Part shown: piece by piece, positions 12,439 through 21,980 of the stretch | Layout of the letters: every line of letters starts with the position of its first letter | Numbering within the stretch: position 1 is the stretch's first letter | Assembly (NCBI GenBank): GCA_024196135.1 | Contig: JAMQCK010000237.1 | Location: 1-35,087, forward strand | DNA length: 35,087 nt | Reading direction: 5' to 3' | Source of the DNA: Pleurotus ostreatus/Saccharomyces cerevisiae fusant | Taxonomy: Eukaryota > Opisthokonta | Translations under genes and position numbers: made by a program | The notes under the pieces: model-generated | Told to the model about the DNA's origin: nothing | What the model saw: only the letters and a program-made list of their open reading frames with translations | Database searches by the model: none

Positions 12439-13892
12439 CACGCCCGAAAGATCCGATCGATACTGACAAAACGGGATGAACACATCGGCGGCGGCCTGGA
12501 CTGCGCGCCATCTGCAAATGCCCAGCCAGTCCCGTCGGGCGCCACCACCAGCCCTGGTCGAGTCCCCCTCGAGGGCGACGCTCTATTCTATCCATGCGCG
12601 CAATTGTAGGCGCGCGGTCGAAGAACAGTCCTTCGCAGTCCTTCCCGCACCTGGGCTACGACCCTGTCTACCTACCCATCCTAACCCATCCGTACTCTCG
12701 CATTTACTAATCTCACACCGCGGACCCTCGCGCCACTCTCCGATCCCGAGCACGTTCCTTACAGTGCATGCCACAGCGTCAGAATTGAACACAATGGCAC
12801 GTCAGCTGCGAGACCCCCGGAGCACTCGCCCGTCCGCGATGGTGTTCCCCTCTCTAACCAAACTCTTCCGACTCGCCTCCCAGTTCCGTTCGTAGATATC
12901 GCCGCTCGCCCGACGGGGCGCGGCGGGACCGCCTTATTTTGGGTCCCGGCCCGCGCGGGATAGGCTGGGTTGTGGCGCGCACTCGGTCGTCGACCGCAAC
13001 GGCCGCCCTGTGCGCGCCTGCCACCACAGACTCGCCTCCGGGGCCCAGGCCTGCGCGACCGCCCCTCGAACGTGGACTGCCGCAGTGCACACGGGCAACA
13101 GATCGACGGCCTTCGACGGCGCGCCGAGCCTGATGACGGCGCTAGAGCGGCGGTTTGAATTGCGCGGACCCAAAAGGGGAGCTCTGAAATGCATCTTTTC
13201 TGCGTACTTTCCGAGAAGGGAACCTACTCGGTCATCGATGGGTAGCGATGGAGTTGACTATTGGTCGGGGAACACCCGTCCTGACCCATCCCATTGCGAA
13301 GACGAGGACGAGATCGGCGTCACAGGTTGCGGAGGGAATGAGAATCGGTGTCATGGGTGCCTCGAGAATAAAGGAGGGTAGGACTTCGTGGTTCGCGGCG
13401 CCTCCCAAGCTATCCTCGAGGTTTACGAAGCCATCATTGAGGTTCACGGAGGCTATATTGTCAACTCCCTTGGCTCGTAGTAGAACCTCCGCGCGCAGGT
13501 GACTGCCATGGTATCGGTGTTCGCTGCTACGGCACTTGCGTTTGCGGTGTCGCCAAGGCCAGCTTGTATCAGGCTTGGACAACGACGAAGGGCTTCTCTG
13601 CGAACTTGCGGAGGTGTTAATACGACGTTGATCACCAGCAGAAGCTCTGGCCGCGTGTAAAGCACACCGATGATACGACGTCGGTACGCGTCCGTAGCTG
13701 AGAGCGGATTGATAGACGTCTGTCGCCTTCCTTCCCCCTAATTACTATCTCGCACCTTTCGCATCACCCATATCAACTCCATAGATTCTGTAGCCTTCCC
13801 CTGATGCCATTTGGACACTCCCCAAGCACGCGATGGACGAACGATAGGAGGCAAAGGTTTGTTGTAGCCTGTAGGCACCTATGGGCGGATAC

Positions 13893-13936
13893 CACGTGAC
13901 CAGTTGACCACGTGCTTGCGGCTCCGGAAGTTCAAC
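13893..13936 (-). promoter_or_regulatory. Orphan composite element GTTGAACTTCCGG with two CACGTG sites
   Basis: Reading the minus strand, GTTGAACTTCCGG starts at 13936 and is followed by CACGTG at offsets 22 (13914-13909) and 38 (13898-13893). The first 13 bases are identical to the plus-strand element at 10348-10360. No recognised gene starts within 500 bp downstream on the minus strand. Confidence 0.4.
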
Positions 13937-14103
13937 ATCCTGATTCTTGACGCTCCTCTGCCGTTTTCTCTCATGTTTGTCAGCGCAACAAGATTGCATT
14001 GCGCTACCCTACGAGAGGGCCTCGTAAATATATGCTACACAGATTCCAAGTCGTAAGTAGGTGATACAGTGGAGAGCCCGCGCAGCGGTCCTCTCCAGTA
14101 ATT

Positions 14104-14180
14104 ATGCAGTCTCCTGCGGTAGGAAACTGTGTAGTCTCCCATGGCAGGAGGAAACTGTGTAGTCTCCCAATGGCAGGAGA
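14104..14180. repeat. 28-29-bp tandem repeat, about 2.5 copies
   Basis: Units 14121-14148 and 14149-14177 each contain GGAAACTGTGTAGTCTCCC then ATGGCAGG, differing by a single inserted A. A more diverged half unit (GCAGTCTCCTGCGGT) precedes them. The near identity suggests recent duplication. It sits about 160 bp beyond the stop of the membrane-protein gene. Confidence 0.7.
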
Positions 14181-14338
14181 ACAATGCCCGTGATAGCGTA
14201 GTCTTGTCCATAATACCCGTTAAAAATGCGTGTACTTCGTCTCCTCTATGTGAGTGGCGATTCCTCGATGAGTGGCGCGTCGGTAGAACTGTACTTGGCC
14301 AGCAAAGCAAGCAAAAGAGTGACCGCTGGGGTTACCCT

Positions 14339-15533
14339 CTACTTGCTCGCCGCGTTCAGCTTCGCCGCGTACCGCGGGAGCGTCTCAATCGGCTTCGTGA
14401 TGAGGTAGCCCTTCAGACCGGCCGCCTTCTCGCCCTGGCGGCCGAAGCCGAAGCCCGCCTTGGACGCCGGGTCAGGCTGCTGGGTGGGCTTCTCGAAGGT
14501 GGTGTAGGTGTTCGGGCCCGCCCTGGTCTTCTCGCCGAACGAGCTCGCGCCGTAGCCTTTCTCCTCGGGGAACTTGGCCGCGCCTGCAATAGTGTCAGCT
14601 GTCTTGTCTAAACCATAACTAGACCTCACGCCACTCACCAAACTTGCCCGCAAAGGCATTGCTCTTCTCCGCCCACGCGTTCGAGACGAACGACGGGGCC
14701 TTGATGTTCGACACGTCGACGGGCCCGACGTGCGTGGGGAGCGACGCCTTGGCGTGCTCGCGCCAGCAGAAGATGGAGCGCTTCGACTTGGCGCCCGCGC
14801 GGAAGATGAGGCCGGCGAGGATGTTCAGGATGCCGATGGAGAAGAGGAAGAAGGCGGAGACGAGCGTGAAGTCGTCGATGTGGTGCGAGAGGATGGAGGC
14901 GCCGAGGCTGGGGAGGGGTTAGTATGCAGTGTTGGGTGGCGGGAGTGAAAGAGAAAGAGAATTTGGGGAAGAGGGAAGATAGAACGGGGAAGGGGAACGT
15001 AGGAGGGAAGGAGGGAAAGAACACGCACAGGCACTGGATGACACCGAGGGCGCCGAGGCCGAAGTCGTCGCCCAGGATCGGGAAGAAGCGGTTGAAGAAG
15101 GCCATGGGCCAGCCGAGCTCGGAGAGGAGGAGGACGATGACCTGGAAGAGGATGAAGAGCCGGTTGAGCACCGCCCAGAAGATGCCCGCAGCCTGGTTGG
15201 GCACGGTGCTGCCTCTGCTCACTATTGTCAGCCTACAATCACAAAGCGAAAGACAAAGGCCGACGCACTCGATGTAGTCCCCGTTCAGGTAGTCTGTCAT
15301 CGTCGAGTTCATGGAGCTGCTGTCCGAGTCATCGGCGGCCTTGTCGGCGGCAGTCCAGCGGTTCACGGCCTCAATGTCGTGGACAAGGGTCTCGATGTTG
15401 GACGCGAAGACCAGCAGGAGCGCGATGATGCTGAGGGTCCGGACGATGTTCAGACCGATGAAGAAGTCTGTGCCACGCGTCAGAGGGAGCCCTGGCCACT
15501 CTGAACGTACTCACATGCGCGAGGGGGCAACAT
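14339..15533 (-). CDS. Four-TM integral membrane protein, DUF7598-like
   Basis: 305 residues in five exons (transcript order): 15533-15515, 15467-15269, 15214-15029, 14907-14639 and 14583-14339; phases 1, 2, 2 and 1 all close. The first exon codes only MLPPRAY with half of the Tyr codon. Four hydrophobic segments are visible: FFIGLNIVRTLSIIALLLVF, IFWAVLNRLFILFQVIVLLL, a segment around LGALGVIQCLLGASIL, and FTLVSAFFLFSIGILNILAG. A polar acidic/Ser loop lies between TM1 and TM2. After TM4 comes a basic soluble tail of ~120 residues with Trp-Arg-Glu-His and Gly/Phe-rich stretches (AGFGFGRQGEKAAGLKGY). The pattern DYIEGSTVPNQAAGIFWAVL is what I recall for fungal DUF7598 membrane proteins; that name is from memory. 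Function is unknown. The start is fixed by the 19-nt first exon with a good donor (T|GTGAGT). Confidence 0.8.
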
Positions 15534-16391
15534 CTTGCGTGCGGTTCGTGGATTTACGTGTGTCGATCGCAGAGGTAGGGGTTAAGAGCGTGAAAGGCAG
15601 ATACTACTCGAGTATCTTGCTATCGGGCGTCAAAGGAGTGCGTGCGCAGCACGAGGGGGCGTAAGAGAGCGTGAACGTGAAGAAAGGCGCGTGGCCTGAG
15701 GGAGGGAGAAGAGGGAGGAGAAGAAAGGCGCAGCGCGCGTGGCGGCGGGGTCGTGGTGGTGGTCTGGGACAAAAGACGGATTGCGTTTTTATCGATTCTG
15801 CTCCTCATTTTGATGGCACGACCATTTTCAGGGGTTGCCATGGGATTGGTGCATTGCCCGCCGGGACCGTGCATGATGTTCATTGTTGGACAAAACGGGA
15901 ACAATAAGATCGTGTGCACCGCCACCGGAAGCGCCGGCCGACCTGTCACAAGGAGTGACGTGTGACTGATCCCGGTTCCGCGGCTTGTTCGCGACGACCA
16001 TGCCGTCCCGCTGACGCCCTGCTGCTTGCGTAGCACAGACCTCGGTGGTCTGAAGCCTGAGGGGCATTGCTTACCTCGGTGACTGGGTAAGTCAACCTTT
16101 CATTGTGCTCTGATGATGCAAACTTTCGTATCGAATTCATTCATACGCCGAGCGAGGTGCGTTCACACGCGACCTTGCATTGATAGCGAGTCTATAACTC
16201 TATATCTTCTCTCTGATCTTCTACCCCCCGTGTCCCCTTGTACACAGTCTGACGCACACAACAGGTCGCGGAGCATGTTCCTTCACGTAGATCGGGCAAC
16301 CACAGCATGAACAGACTTTCTATTCCTCATAGTTTGCCACAAACATTTTCCTTCTAATTACACTGCAATTCGACCTCATCTCGCAAATCCC
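15534..16391. other. Intergenic between two minus-strand genes
   Basis: The left half is the promoter of the membrane-protein gene and contains AGGAGTGACGTGTGAC at 15951-15966. The right half is AT-richer and is the 3' flank of the NmrA-like gene. Open frames here lack coding-like composition, and nothing else was recognised. Confidence 0.5.
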
Positions 16392-17916
16392 TTACTTCGC
16401 AGCCTCCTTCTCCAAGAACGGCTTCAGGACCTTCATCGTAAACTCGGCGACTGACCCCACCTCCGCGCCCAGAGCCAGCAAGCGAGGATCCGGGCACGGC
16501 TTCCCTTCGTAGCGGTCGTACTCGGCGTTGAAGTCGAACTGCGAGACATGCTCGTGAGCTCTTAGTGTTCTTGACGGGAAAGGTGGCATGAACAGCGATG
16601 CTAGCAACACGCACCATCTCATCCAACGCCGGAAAACCCATCTTCCCCACCTGCTTGATCGTCACGGGCTTGCCGAGTGCTAGCGGTGCCGGTCAGCACT
16701 CCCTGGTCTTCATACCAATTACGGACATCACTTACCCTTCGAAATTTCCGCCACAATCTCCTCCAGCGTCGCCCGCCCGTGGCCCAGGATGTAGTTCTGG
16801 CCGCTGATCTCGTCGAGCTGGGTGTGCAGTCAGTATCTCTTTTGCGTCTTATCACTGTCCCGTAAAAGTATGAACACGGTCGGGAAGAACGCGGTCGGGA
16901 AGAACGCGGTCGGGAAGAGCACGCGAGCACGGACGCCTCTCACCTTATCCGCATAGTTGCGCATCAGCGCCGCGACCGCGCTCCCCATCTCCTTTCCGAT
17001 CCAGCAGACGGTGTTCGTCGCAGTCAGCGAGGAGGGCGTGTCAATGTGGTAGCCGGCGCCGGTGGGCTTGAGGGGCATGCTGGGCAGGGGCAGGGGTACG
17101 TTAGTTTGTGGTGGTCACAAGCGCGGCATTGAATGTCTGGCGGACGAGCGCTGACTAGGCGATTGCAGGGCGTGAAAGAAGGAAGCTCATAGTAGAGGAA
17201 GGAGCTCTCTGATCGAGCGAGAGCTCGGACTCACGTCGACATGAAGTTCTCCACAAAGAAGCCCGGCATGATGCTCGCATTGGGCACGCCCGAGGCTTTG
17301 AGGTACGCCTCGATCTCCGCCTTGTCCTCGAAGTGCTGCACCTTGGTGTACTTCCCGCCTGAGATGGCCTTGACGCTGGGGAGGGAGCTGGGTGGGGAGG
17401 TGGTCAGTAATGTTCATTGATCGACATTAAGCGGCTTGCCCGAGAAACACAGTTAAGCCTGGAACGGAAAGGAAAGGCAGCGAAGGGAAAAAGCTACTCA
17501 CCTCCACACAAAAAACCTCACGCCCGCCTCCCTGCTCGCGTCGACCATATTCGTGCCCTGCACCAGCTCCGGCACGGGCGTGAAGGGGACGGTCACGCCG
17601 AACACGCACTCCGCGCCCTCCACCGCGCGCCGCACAGCGTCCTTGTCGCCCGTATCCGCCTCCGCGACCTCGCAGCCGCGCGCTGAGAGCGCTTGCGCTG
17701 CGGGGGAGCTTGCGTCGCGTGTAACGGCGCGCGGGGTGAAGGTGCCGTCGGCGAGGAGGGCGGTGATGACGGAGCCGCCTGGGAGGGTGGTTTAGGTGGG
17801 GTGGGCGAAAGGAGGGTGGGGAGGTGGGGAAGCGAGAAAGCAAGAGAAAGAATCAAATACGCACCTTGCTGACCAGTGGCACCAAAGACGGTAGCGATGC
17901 GACGAGGGGAAGACAT
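16392..17916 (-). CDS. NmrA-like family NAD(P)-binding protein
   Basis: 303 residues in seven exons (transcript order): 17916-17865, 17778-17502, 17387-17235, 17079-16944, 16817-16736, 16679-16615 and 16538-16392; all phases close. This is an atypical short-chain dehydrogenase with a Rossmann fold. The dinucleotide loop is ATVFGATGQQGGSVITALL (Gly pattern GATGQQG, residues 12-18), interrupted by intron 1. It is followed by RAVTRDASS, the usual NADP-side Arg region, and later AEADTGDKDAVRRAVEGAE and VFGVTVPF. NmrA proteins sense the NAD(P) redox state and some repress nitrogen regulators; others are reductases. No catalytic YxxxK was identified, so a sensor or regulatory role is as likely as an enzyme. 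The introns are longer than usual here (56-155 bp), and intron 4 holds a 15-bp tandem repeat. A TATA box is at 18021-18029. Confidence 0.88.
16874..16918. repeat. 15-bp tandem repeat, three copies, inside an intron
   Basis: ACRCGGTCGGGAAGA is repeated at 16874-16888, 16889-16903 and 16904-16918, with one difference. It lies inside the 126-bp fourth intron (16818-16943) of the NmrA-like gene and accounts for its extra length. Confidence 0.85.
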
Positions 17917-18020
17917 TTGTGCTAATTCGAGAAGAAGTACGGCCCACTGTGTTGCTCCTACAATTTGCTGGTGCTGAGGGGGTATGGCTTGTATTACGAG
18001 AATAGAGCACCTTCGAGGTC

Positions 18021-18029
18021 TTTTATACT
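18021..18029 (-). promoter_or_regulatory. TATA box of the NmrA-like gene
   Basis: The minus strand reads CTCGAGTATAAAAGACCTCG, centred ~108 bp upstream of the ATG at 17916. It is as good a match as that of gpd, suggesting a strongly or inducibly expressed gene. Confidence 0.65.
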
Positions 18030-18322
18030 CGAGAGTAATCCCACTTCCAGCACCGAGAGGGCCACATATTCGACGGGTGGCGGACTAAAAGACGGCTCAA
18101 TCGGGTAAATTCCATCCGCTGCCACCCAAGGATCCCATGGTATTGTATTCAAAGGCGCTCAAGGAATGGGCGCTCCCTCGAAATTTGGTGGCTGAACACG
18201 GCCGATGCTGACGCCAGTGCTCCGGCAGACATCCACAGTGGATCAAGCAAGGGATGCATAGATAGGACTGGCAAGGGGGACAACACGCACAATGGCAACG
18301 GGCACGCGAGGGTCGAATACTA

Positions 18323-18360
18323 GTTGAACTTTCCGGAACGCTCGGAACTGTGTGCACGTG
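18323..18360 (+). promoter_or_regulatory. Composite GTTGAAC/CACGTG element upstream of F-box-like gene A
   Basis: GTTGAACTTTCCGG (18323-18336) and CACGTG (18355-18360, offset 32) face the ATG at 18521. The arrangement is the same as at 10348, 13936 (minus) and 21838. Confidence 0.45.
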
Positions 18361-18520
18361 TCCAAACTTACCAAATAAGGCAAGTTTTCGGATGCTTCTT
18401 CGGTGCCTATCCCGGCCCGGCACGTCCCGGTGCGCGCCACCACCTCAGAGTGGTATACCTTGCTTGCTTCCTGCCACGTCTCTCCGGCTCCCCCTCGTCT
18501 TTTCTCCGGACTAGAATTGA

Positions 18521-19375
18521 ATGCTTGACTCCGCTGGGCCTTCTCACCTTCTGACACCGGTACAAGACATACCTTGGGACATAGCAGCAGAGATACTGCA
18601 GCATGCCGCGCAGTCCGACTATCAACACGCATTGGAACTCGTATATGTCTCGAAGGACGTCCAGAGACTGTCAGTCATGTTGTCAGCTTGAAAATACGCA
18701 CTCACCTAACGCGAAAACAGCATAGAACCCATCGTCTACAACAGCGTCGTGCTGGACCACCCGAACCGCGACGCGCTCTACGCGCGCGTCAAGTCCTTCA
18801 TGATCGCTGTCGACTCTAAGCCTGCTTCGTTCTTCGCACGCGCAGTCAAGAACCTCTACATCCACTCCCTCGTCCCCCCTTCCGACGCCGTGCGCATCCT
18901 CTCCGTCTGCACCGGCGTCGTCAACCTCGTCTGCTGGAAGGACTGGCGCATCCGCCTCGCCCCGCTCATCCGCCCCATGCCCCTCCGCAGCCTCACGACC
19001 CACTTCCTCGCCTTCGCCTCCTGCATCCCCGAGGACGCAGACCCTAACTCCCTCCCCGGCTACTGCGCCACGCTCGAGTTCCTCGAGGTCGCGTACTGGG
19101 GCACCCGGCCGCTCGACACGCTCCCCCTCCCTGACCTCGCGCCCCTATCCGCGCTGCGCGAGGTGAACTTGCGCGGGTTCAGCCGCCCGGCTCCGCGCGT
19201 GATGGACGTGCTGCTGTCGCCGCCGCGCCTGCAGTGCCTGCGCGTGATGCTGCTGCAGCTGCCGGACATCCACACCGCGGGGAAGGTCAAGTACCTGGCG
19301 AGCCGTGCGCATGAGGGGGCGTCGCTGTGGCGAAATTACGTTGAGGGGGCACACCCCCACTGCTGGAGTTTGTAG
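18521..19375 (+). CDS. F-box-like / leucine-rich-repeat-like protein A
   Basis: 267 residues in two exons (18521-18669 and 18721-19375), with a 51-bp intron in phase 2. The start at 18521 gives MLDSAGPSHLLTPVQDIPWD, followed by IAAEILQHAAQSDYQHALEL and VYVSKDVQRLIEPIVYNSVV. That layout (Ile/Leu-Pro-x-Asp/Glu-Ile, then Leu-Val-x-Val-Ser-Lys, then the P-x-V/L-Y block) is typical of the divergent F-box of Agaricomycete F-box proteins, which recruit targets to SCF ubiquitin ligases. The rest contains weak LRR-like strands (LRSLTTHFLAF, LEFLEVAYWGTR, LREVNLRGF, LQCLRVMLLQL). It ends W-x-N-Y-(V/L)-(E/D)-G...CWS, as does the convergent paralog at 20106-21071. The exon 1 reading frame is only about 57 codons, so it is easily missed. 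The F-box assignment rests on pattern only. Confidence 0.72.
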
Positions 19376-20105
19376 CTACTAGCACCCTAATACTGGAGTT
19401 TATTGTAAGTACGACTGCAGCAGTTGCAGACGTCGCTCGCAGAAGTTGCCGACTTCGGGTCCAGTAGTTACCTAGATCGCCTCCAGCAGTTACGGTGCCG
19501 GCTGCAGGCGTGATAGCGCCCTTGGCGAGACGTTGCACCATTTCCGGGGTCGATTCCGCCTGTCCCGAGACCGCCTGGCATCACTGGCCGCGATGCGAAT
19601 TATATAGAGCACGACAGCGTGCATGCACGACTTACCGGGACCCATTATGTATTTCGGAGACCGCACTTACAGTCAAGACTGTCAAGTTCCCCTTCCCTTA
19701 GATCTGTTCAGAAGACGTACTTTAGATGTAGACCTCATAGAGCTCGCGCTGTTTGTCAAGCAGCACCCAAGGAAGAATCCGGGAACGAAAGCTCTATTAA
19801 TCTAGGATATAATGAACGTGAGATCATGGCATTAGTAGTAAATTGTCGCGGGCAGCGACCACGTCTTCGAGAGATGGAACCCATTAGTAATAAATACCCC
19901 GACCACGCAGCTAGCTGCAGACCCGATCCGATAAATAAGGTGAAGGCCCTCTAACGGCCCTCGGTAACCTTTTCAGCACGTAAACCATCTGGTGGCGACC
20001 TTAAGGCGTCCAGCAGCGACCTGGAGGAGTACGGCGGCGACCTCGAGGGGTACTGTAGCGCGCTCAAGGAGTATAATAGCGCGCTCAAGGAGTATAATAG
20101 CGCCC
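19376..20105. other. Convergent intergenic region with two tandem-repeat tracts
   Basis: This 730-bp stretch between the 3' ends of the F-box-like pair has a 22-bp-period repeat just after gene A (19415-19499) and a 21-bp repeat just after gene B (19991-20108). The middle (19580-19970) is AT-richer, with a duplicated ATTAGTARTAAAT word at 19830 and 19884. No separate gene was seen. Confidence 0.55.
19415..19499. repeat. Degenerate 22-bp tandem repeat downstream of F-box-like gene A
   Basis: Anchor words CAGTTG, AAGTTG, TAGTTA and CAGTTA recur with GTTR at 19423, 19445, 19467 and 19489, exactly 22 bp apart, each preceded by GCAG- or CCAG-like bases. Copies are diverged elsewhere. Confidence 0.55.
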
Positions 20106-20108
20106 TCA
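19991..20108. repeat. 21-bp tandem repeat (5.6 copies) at the 3' end of F-box-like gene B
   Basis: Units start at 19991, 20012, 20033, 20054, 20075 and 20096 (partial). Units 4 and 5 differ at only two positions (AGCGCGCTCAAGGAGTAT shared). The last three bases overlap the stop codon of gene B. In one minus-strand frame the tract is open and gives a seven-residue Leu-rich repeat, AIILLER-like. Confidence 0.85.
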
Positions 20109-21071
20109 TGTCGACCAGCAGCCCGGGCCCGATCCGTCAAGGTAGTTTGACCACATCTTGACGGCAGGGGAGGCGGGGACACAGCGCTTGACCCGCGTAT
20201 CCTCGTGGAGGTCGCGCAACCGTCCGTCGATGTCCTCAACGGCGTCGTAAACGAGCACGCGGAGAATCTCGAGACGGGCGCAGGTTTCGATGGCTGTGGT
20301 GATCGCCTCCGGGTACGGCCCGTCCTGACCCCAGAAAAGGTTGACCTGCGCGCGGTGAGTGATGCGAGCGGAGAGGGGAATGATGAACGTACCTGGGTCA
20401 GCGAGGGAAGCGCCGTGAGGTCCGCAAGGGCGGGGGGAGTATCCCAGTAGACGAGCTCGAGGTGTTTGAGGGTGGCGGGCCACGAGCACGCGGAGACTGC
20501 CACTTGGCGGTCTGTAGCCGGTGCTGAGGGCGCGCCGTCGTCCCGTGCGCGGCAAAGGGGCGAGAGGACGGTATTGAAGGTGCCGAGCTCGATGTTGAGG
20601 GAGCGGAGGGGCATGCGATGGAGAAAGGGGACGATCGCCTCGCGGTCGTCGAACTTGACCCAGCAGGCGAGGTGCTGGACGCCGGAGCAGATGGCGAGCA
20701 CGCGCGCGGCGATCTCGGGGCCGACGGCGCAGGTGATGCAGAGGCTCCTGACCGCGCGCGCGAAGAACGCGGGCGGCTTCATGTCCAGCGTGCGCAGGAA
20801 CTTTTGCACGCGCCCGAGGTTTACGACATGGCGCGCGGAGGAGTCGAGGACGACGGTGGAGTAGATGAGGGGGTTGATGCTAGCGCGGCGAGGGTAAGCT
20901 AAGCTGGCAGGATGCTGTGCGGGCCACTCACACGTTGTGCACTCGGCGGGAGACGAGGGTGAGGGAAAGAGCGTCGCTGGGGACGAGGATGGCTGCCCAC
21001 GACAGGATTTCGTCCTCGAGCTCGGCGGGGAGCCAAACCGGAGCGAGCGTGTCCACTTCCATTGCTTCCAT
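20106..21071 (-). CDS. F-box-like / leucine-rich-repeat-like protein B
   Basis: 288 residues in three exons (transcript order): 21071-20932, 20879-20393 and 20345-20106; phases 2 and 0. The N terminus is MEAMEVDTLAPVWLPAELED, then EILSWAAILVPSDALSLTL and VSRRVHNVINPLIYSTVVL, a divergent F-box pattern parallel to that of gene A. Both genes place an intron right after this block, in phase 2. Downstream blocks also correspond: FFARAV near residue 80, MPLRSL, LEL-V-YW-T near the middle and a C-terminal W-x-N-Y-(V/L)-(E/D)-G...CWS. The pair are therefore diverged paralogs facing tail to tail. The probable role is a substrate adaptor of an SCF ubiquitin ligase (inference from the F-box pattern). 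Intron 2 (20346-20392, 47 bp) has no stop in the incoming frame, so retention would give a different long C terminus. Confidence 0.75.
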
Positions 21072-21980
21072 CGTCGGTGCTGGCTGGGGGATGTGGTCAA
21101 GAGCAAGAGGGAGCGCCTATCGGAGGACCCCTCGCGGTCTCTTCGGATTCTTGCATATCAGCGCCGCGCGACGGGGGGACCAATCAAAAGGCATGGACCC
21201 GGCGAAGGCGGGCCGGGGCAAACTATCCGCTCCGCCTCCTTGCCGACTCCGTTACCTGCTCGATCGTAGCCTCAATTTATTCCCTGCGTTCAAGTAGCAA
21301 AGACGTCCAGGGGCTTTACGATTCTACAACAAGAAGCGAGCGAAGGAAGTTCTCAGCGCGATGGGAAAAAAAGGGGTAGGCAACTTACATACTACAGGAC
21401 CTGTGTGCATGTGTGCACCAACAGTTCATCTGCGGCGTCCTTACGACAAGCGGAATCTGCCCCGAAAATGGTGCGACGCCTCGCCAGGAAGCATCTGACA
21501 AATTTGGTCTTTCTCATGTGAGACCGGACCCAAATCTGTGAACACGCGTGCGTCAACAAATAAGCAGGTGCATGACGCCCGCCGTGTTTTTGATTCCCTA
21601 CCTCTCACCTCCAGTCATGGTGGTAGAAGGAAGAAGACAGCACAAAAAATGAAGCGAATAACGTGCAAATCCTAAGCAGCTCTGCGCGTCACTTGAGAAC
21701 AAGCAAGGTTCCCTGAAAAAGCAGCACATCTGGCTGTACACCACATACGGCCTCCAATATAGTATCAAATAATTCCGCTATCTTCAGAGCCCACAGCGCG
21801 GTCAGGCTGATATTCGGCGAACACCGGACGCTGAAAAGTTGAACTGATCATGTGACAGAAACGCAGATGTCACGTGCATGCGTTGCGGCTTAAACGTGGC
21901 TGGAGCGCAACCATTATCTCGCTCATTCCGAGCATCTTCGTTCGCCCTCTTCTTCTAGAAGACCGCCATTACAAGCTATT
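21072..21980. other. Divergent intergenic region (F-box-like gene B and BTB gene B)
   Basis: No gene was seen. The right part holds the promoter of BTB gene B, with a GTTGAAC/CATGTG/CACGTG cluster at 21836-21876 and a CT-rich leader (CTCTTCTTCTAGAAG) before the ATG. Confidence 0.5.
21836..21876 (+). promoter_or_regulatory. Composite GTTGAAC/CATGTG/CACGTG element of BTB gene B
   Basis: AAGTTGAAC at 21836-21844, CATGTG at 21849-21854 and CACGTG at 21871-21876 lie 105-145 bp before the ATG at 21981. Offset GTTGAAC to CACGTG is 33 bp, matching the other composite elements. Confidence 0.45.

Larger units (their letters stand above)
12347..14338. other. Intergenic: gpd upstream region and 3' flank of membrane-protein gene
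   Basis: The first ~500 bp are the gpd promoter and leader. 12880-13150 is very GC-rich. A minus-strand open frame at 13232-13582 (GFVNLEDSLGGAANHEVLPS) and an overlapping one at 13453-13665 have somewhat protein-like composition. I cannot join them by clear introns or recognise a family, so they may be a decayed gene or chance. A composite GTTGAACTTCCGG/CACGTG element is at 13893-13936 (minus) and a tandem repeat at 14104-14180. No firm gene was seen. Confidence 0.45.
17917..18520. other. Divergent intergenic region (NmrA-like gene and F-box-like gene A)
   Basis: A 604-bp head-to-head region. On the left are the TATA box and leader of the NmrA-like gene. On the right, 195 bp before the F-box-like ATG, is GTTGAACTTTCCGG at 18323-18336 followed by CACGTG at 18355-18360. 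No gene lies within. Confidence 0.55.

Noticed and set aside
19619..19954. 111-codon plus-strand frame between the F-box-like genes
   Set aside because: AT-rich, no codon bias, not protein-like, in a convergent intergenic region.
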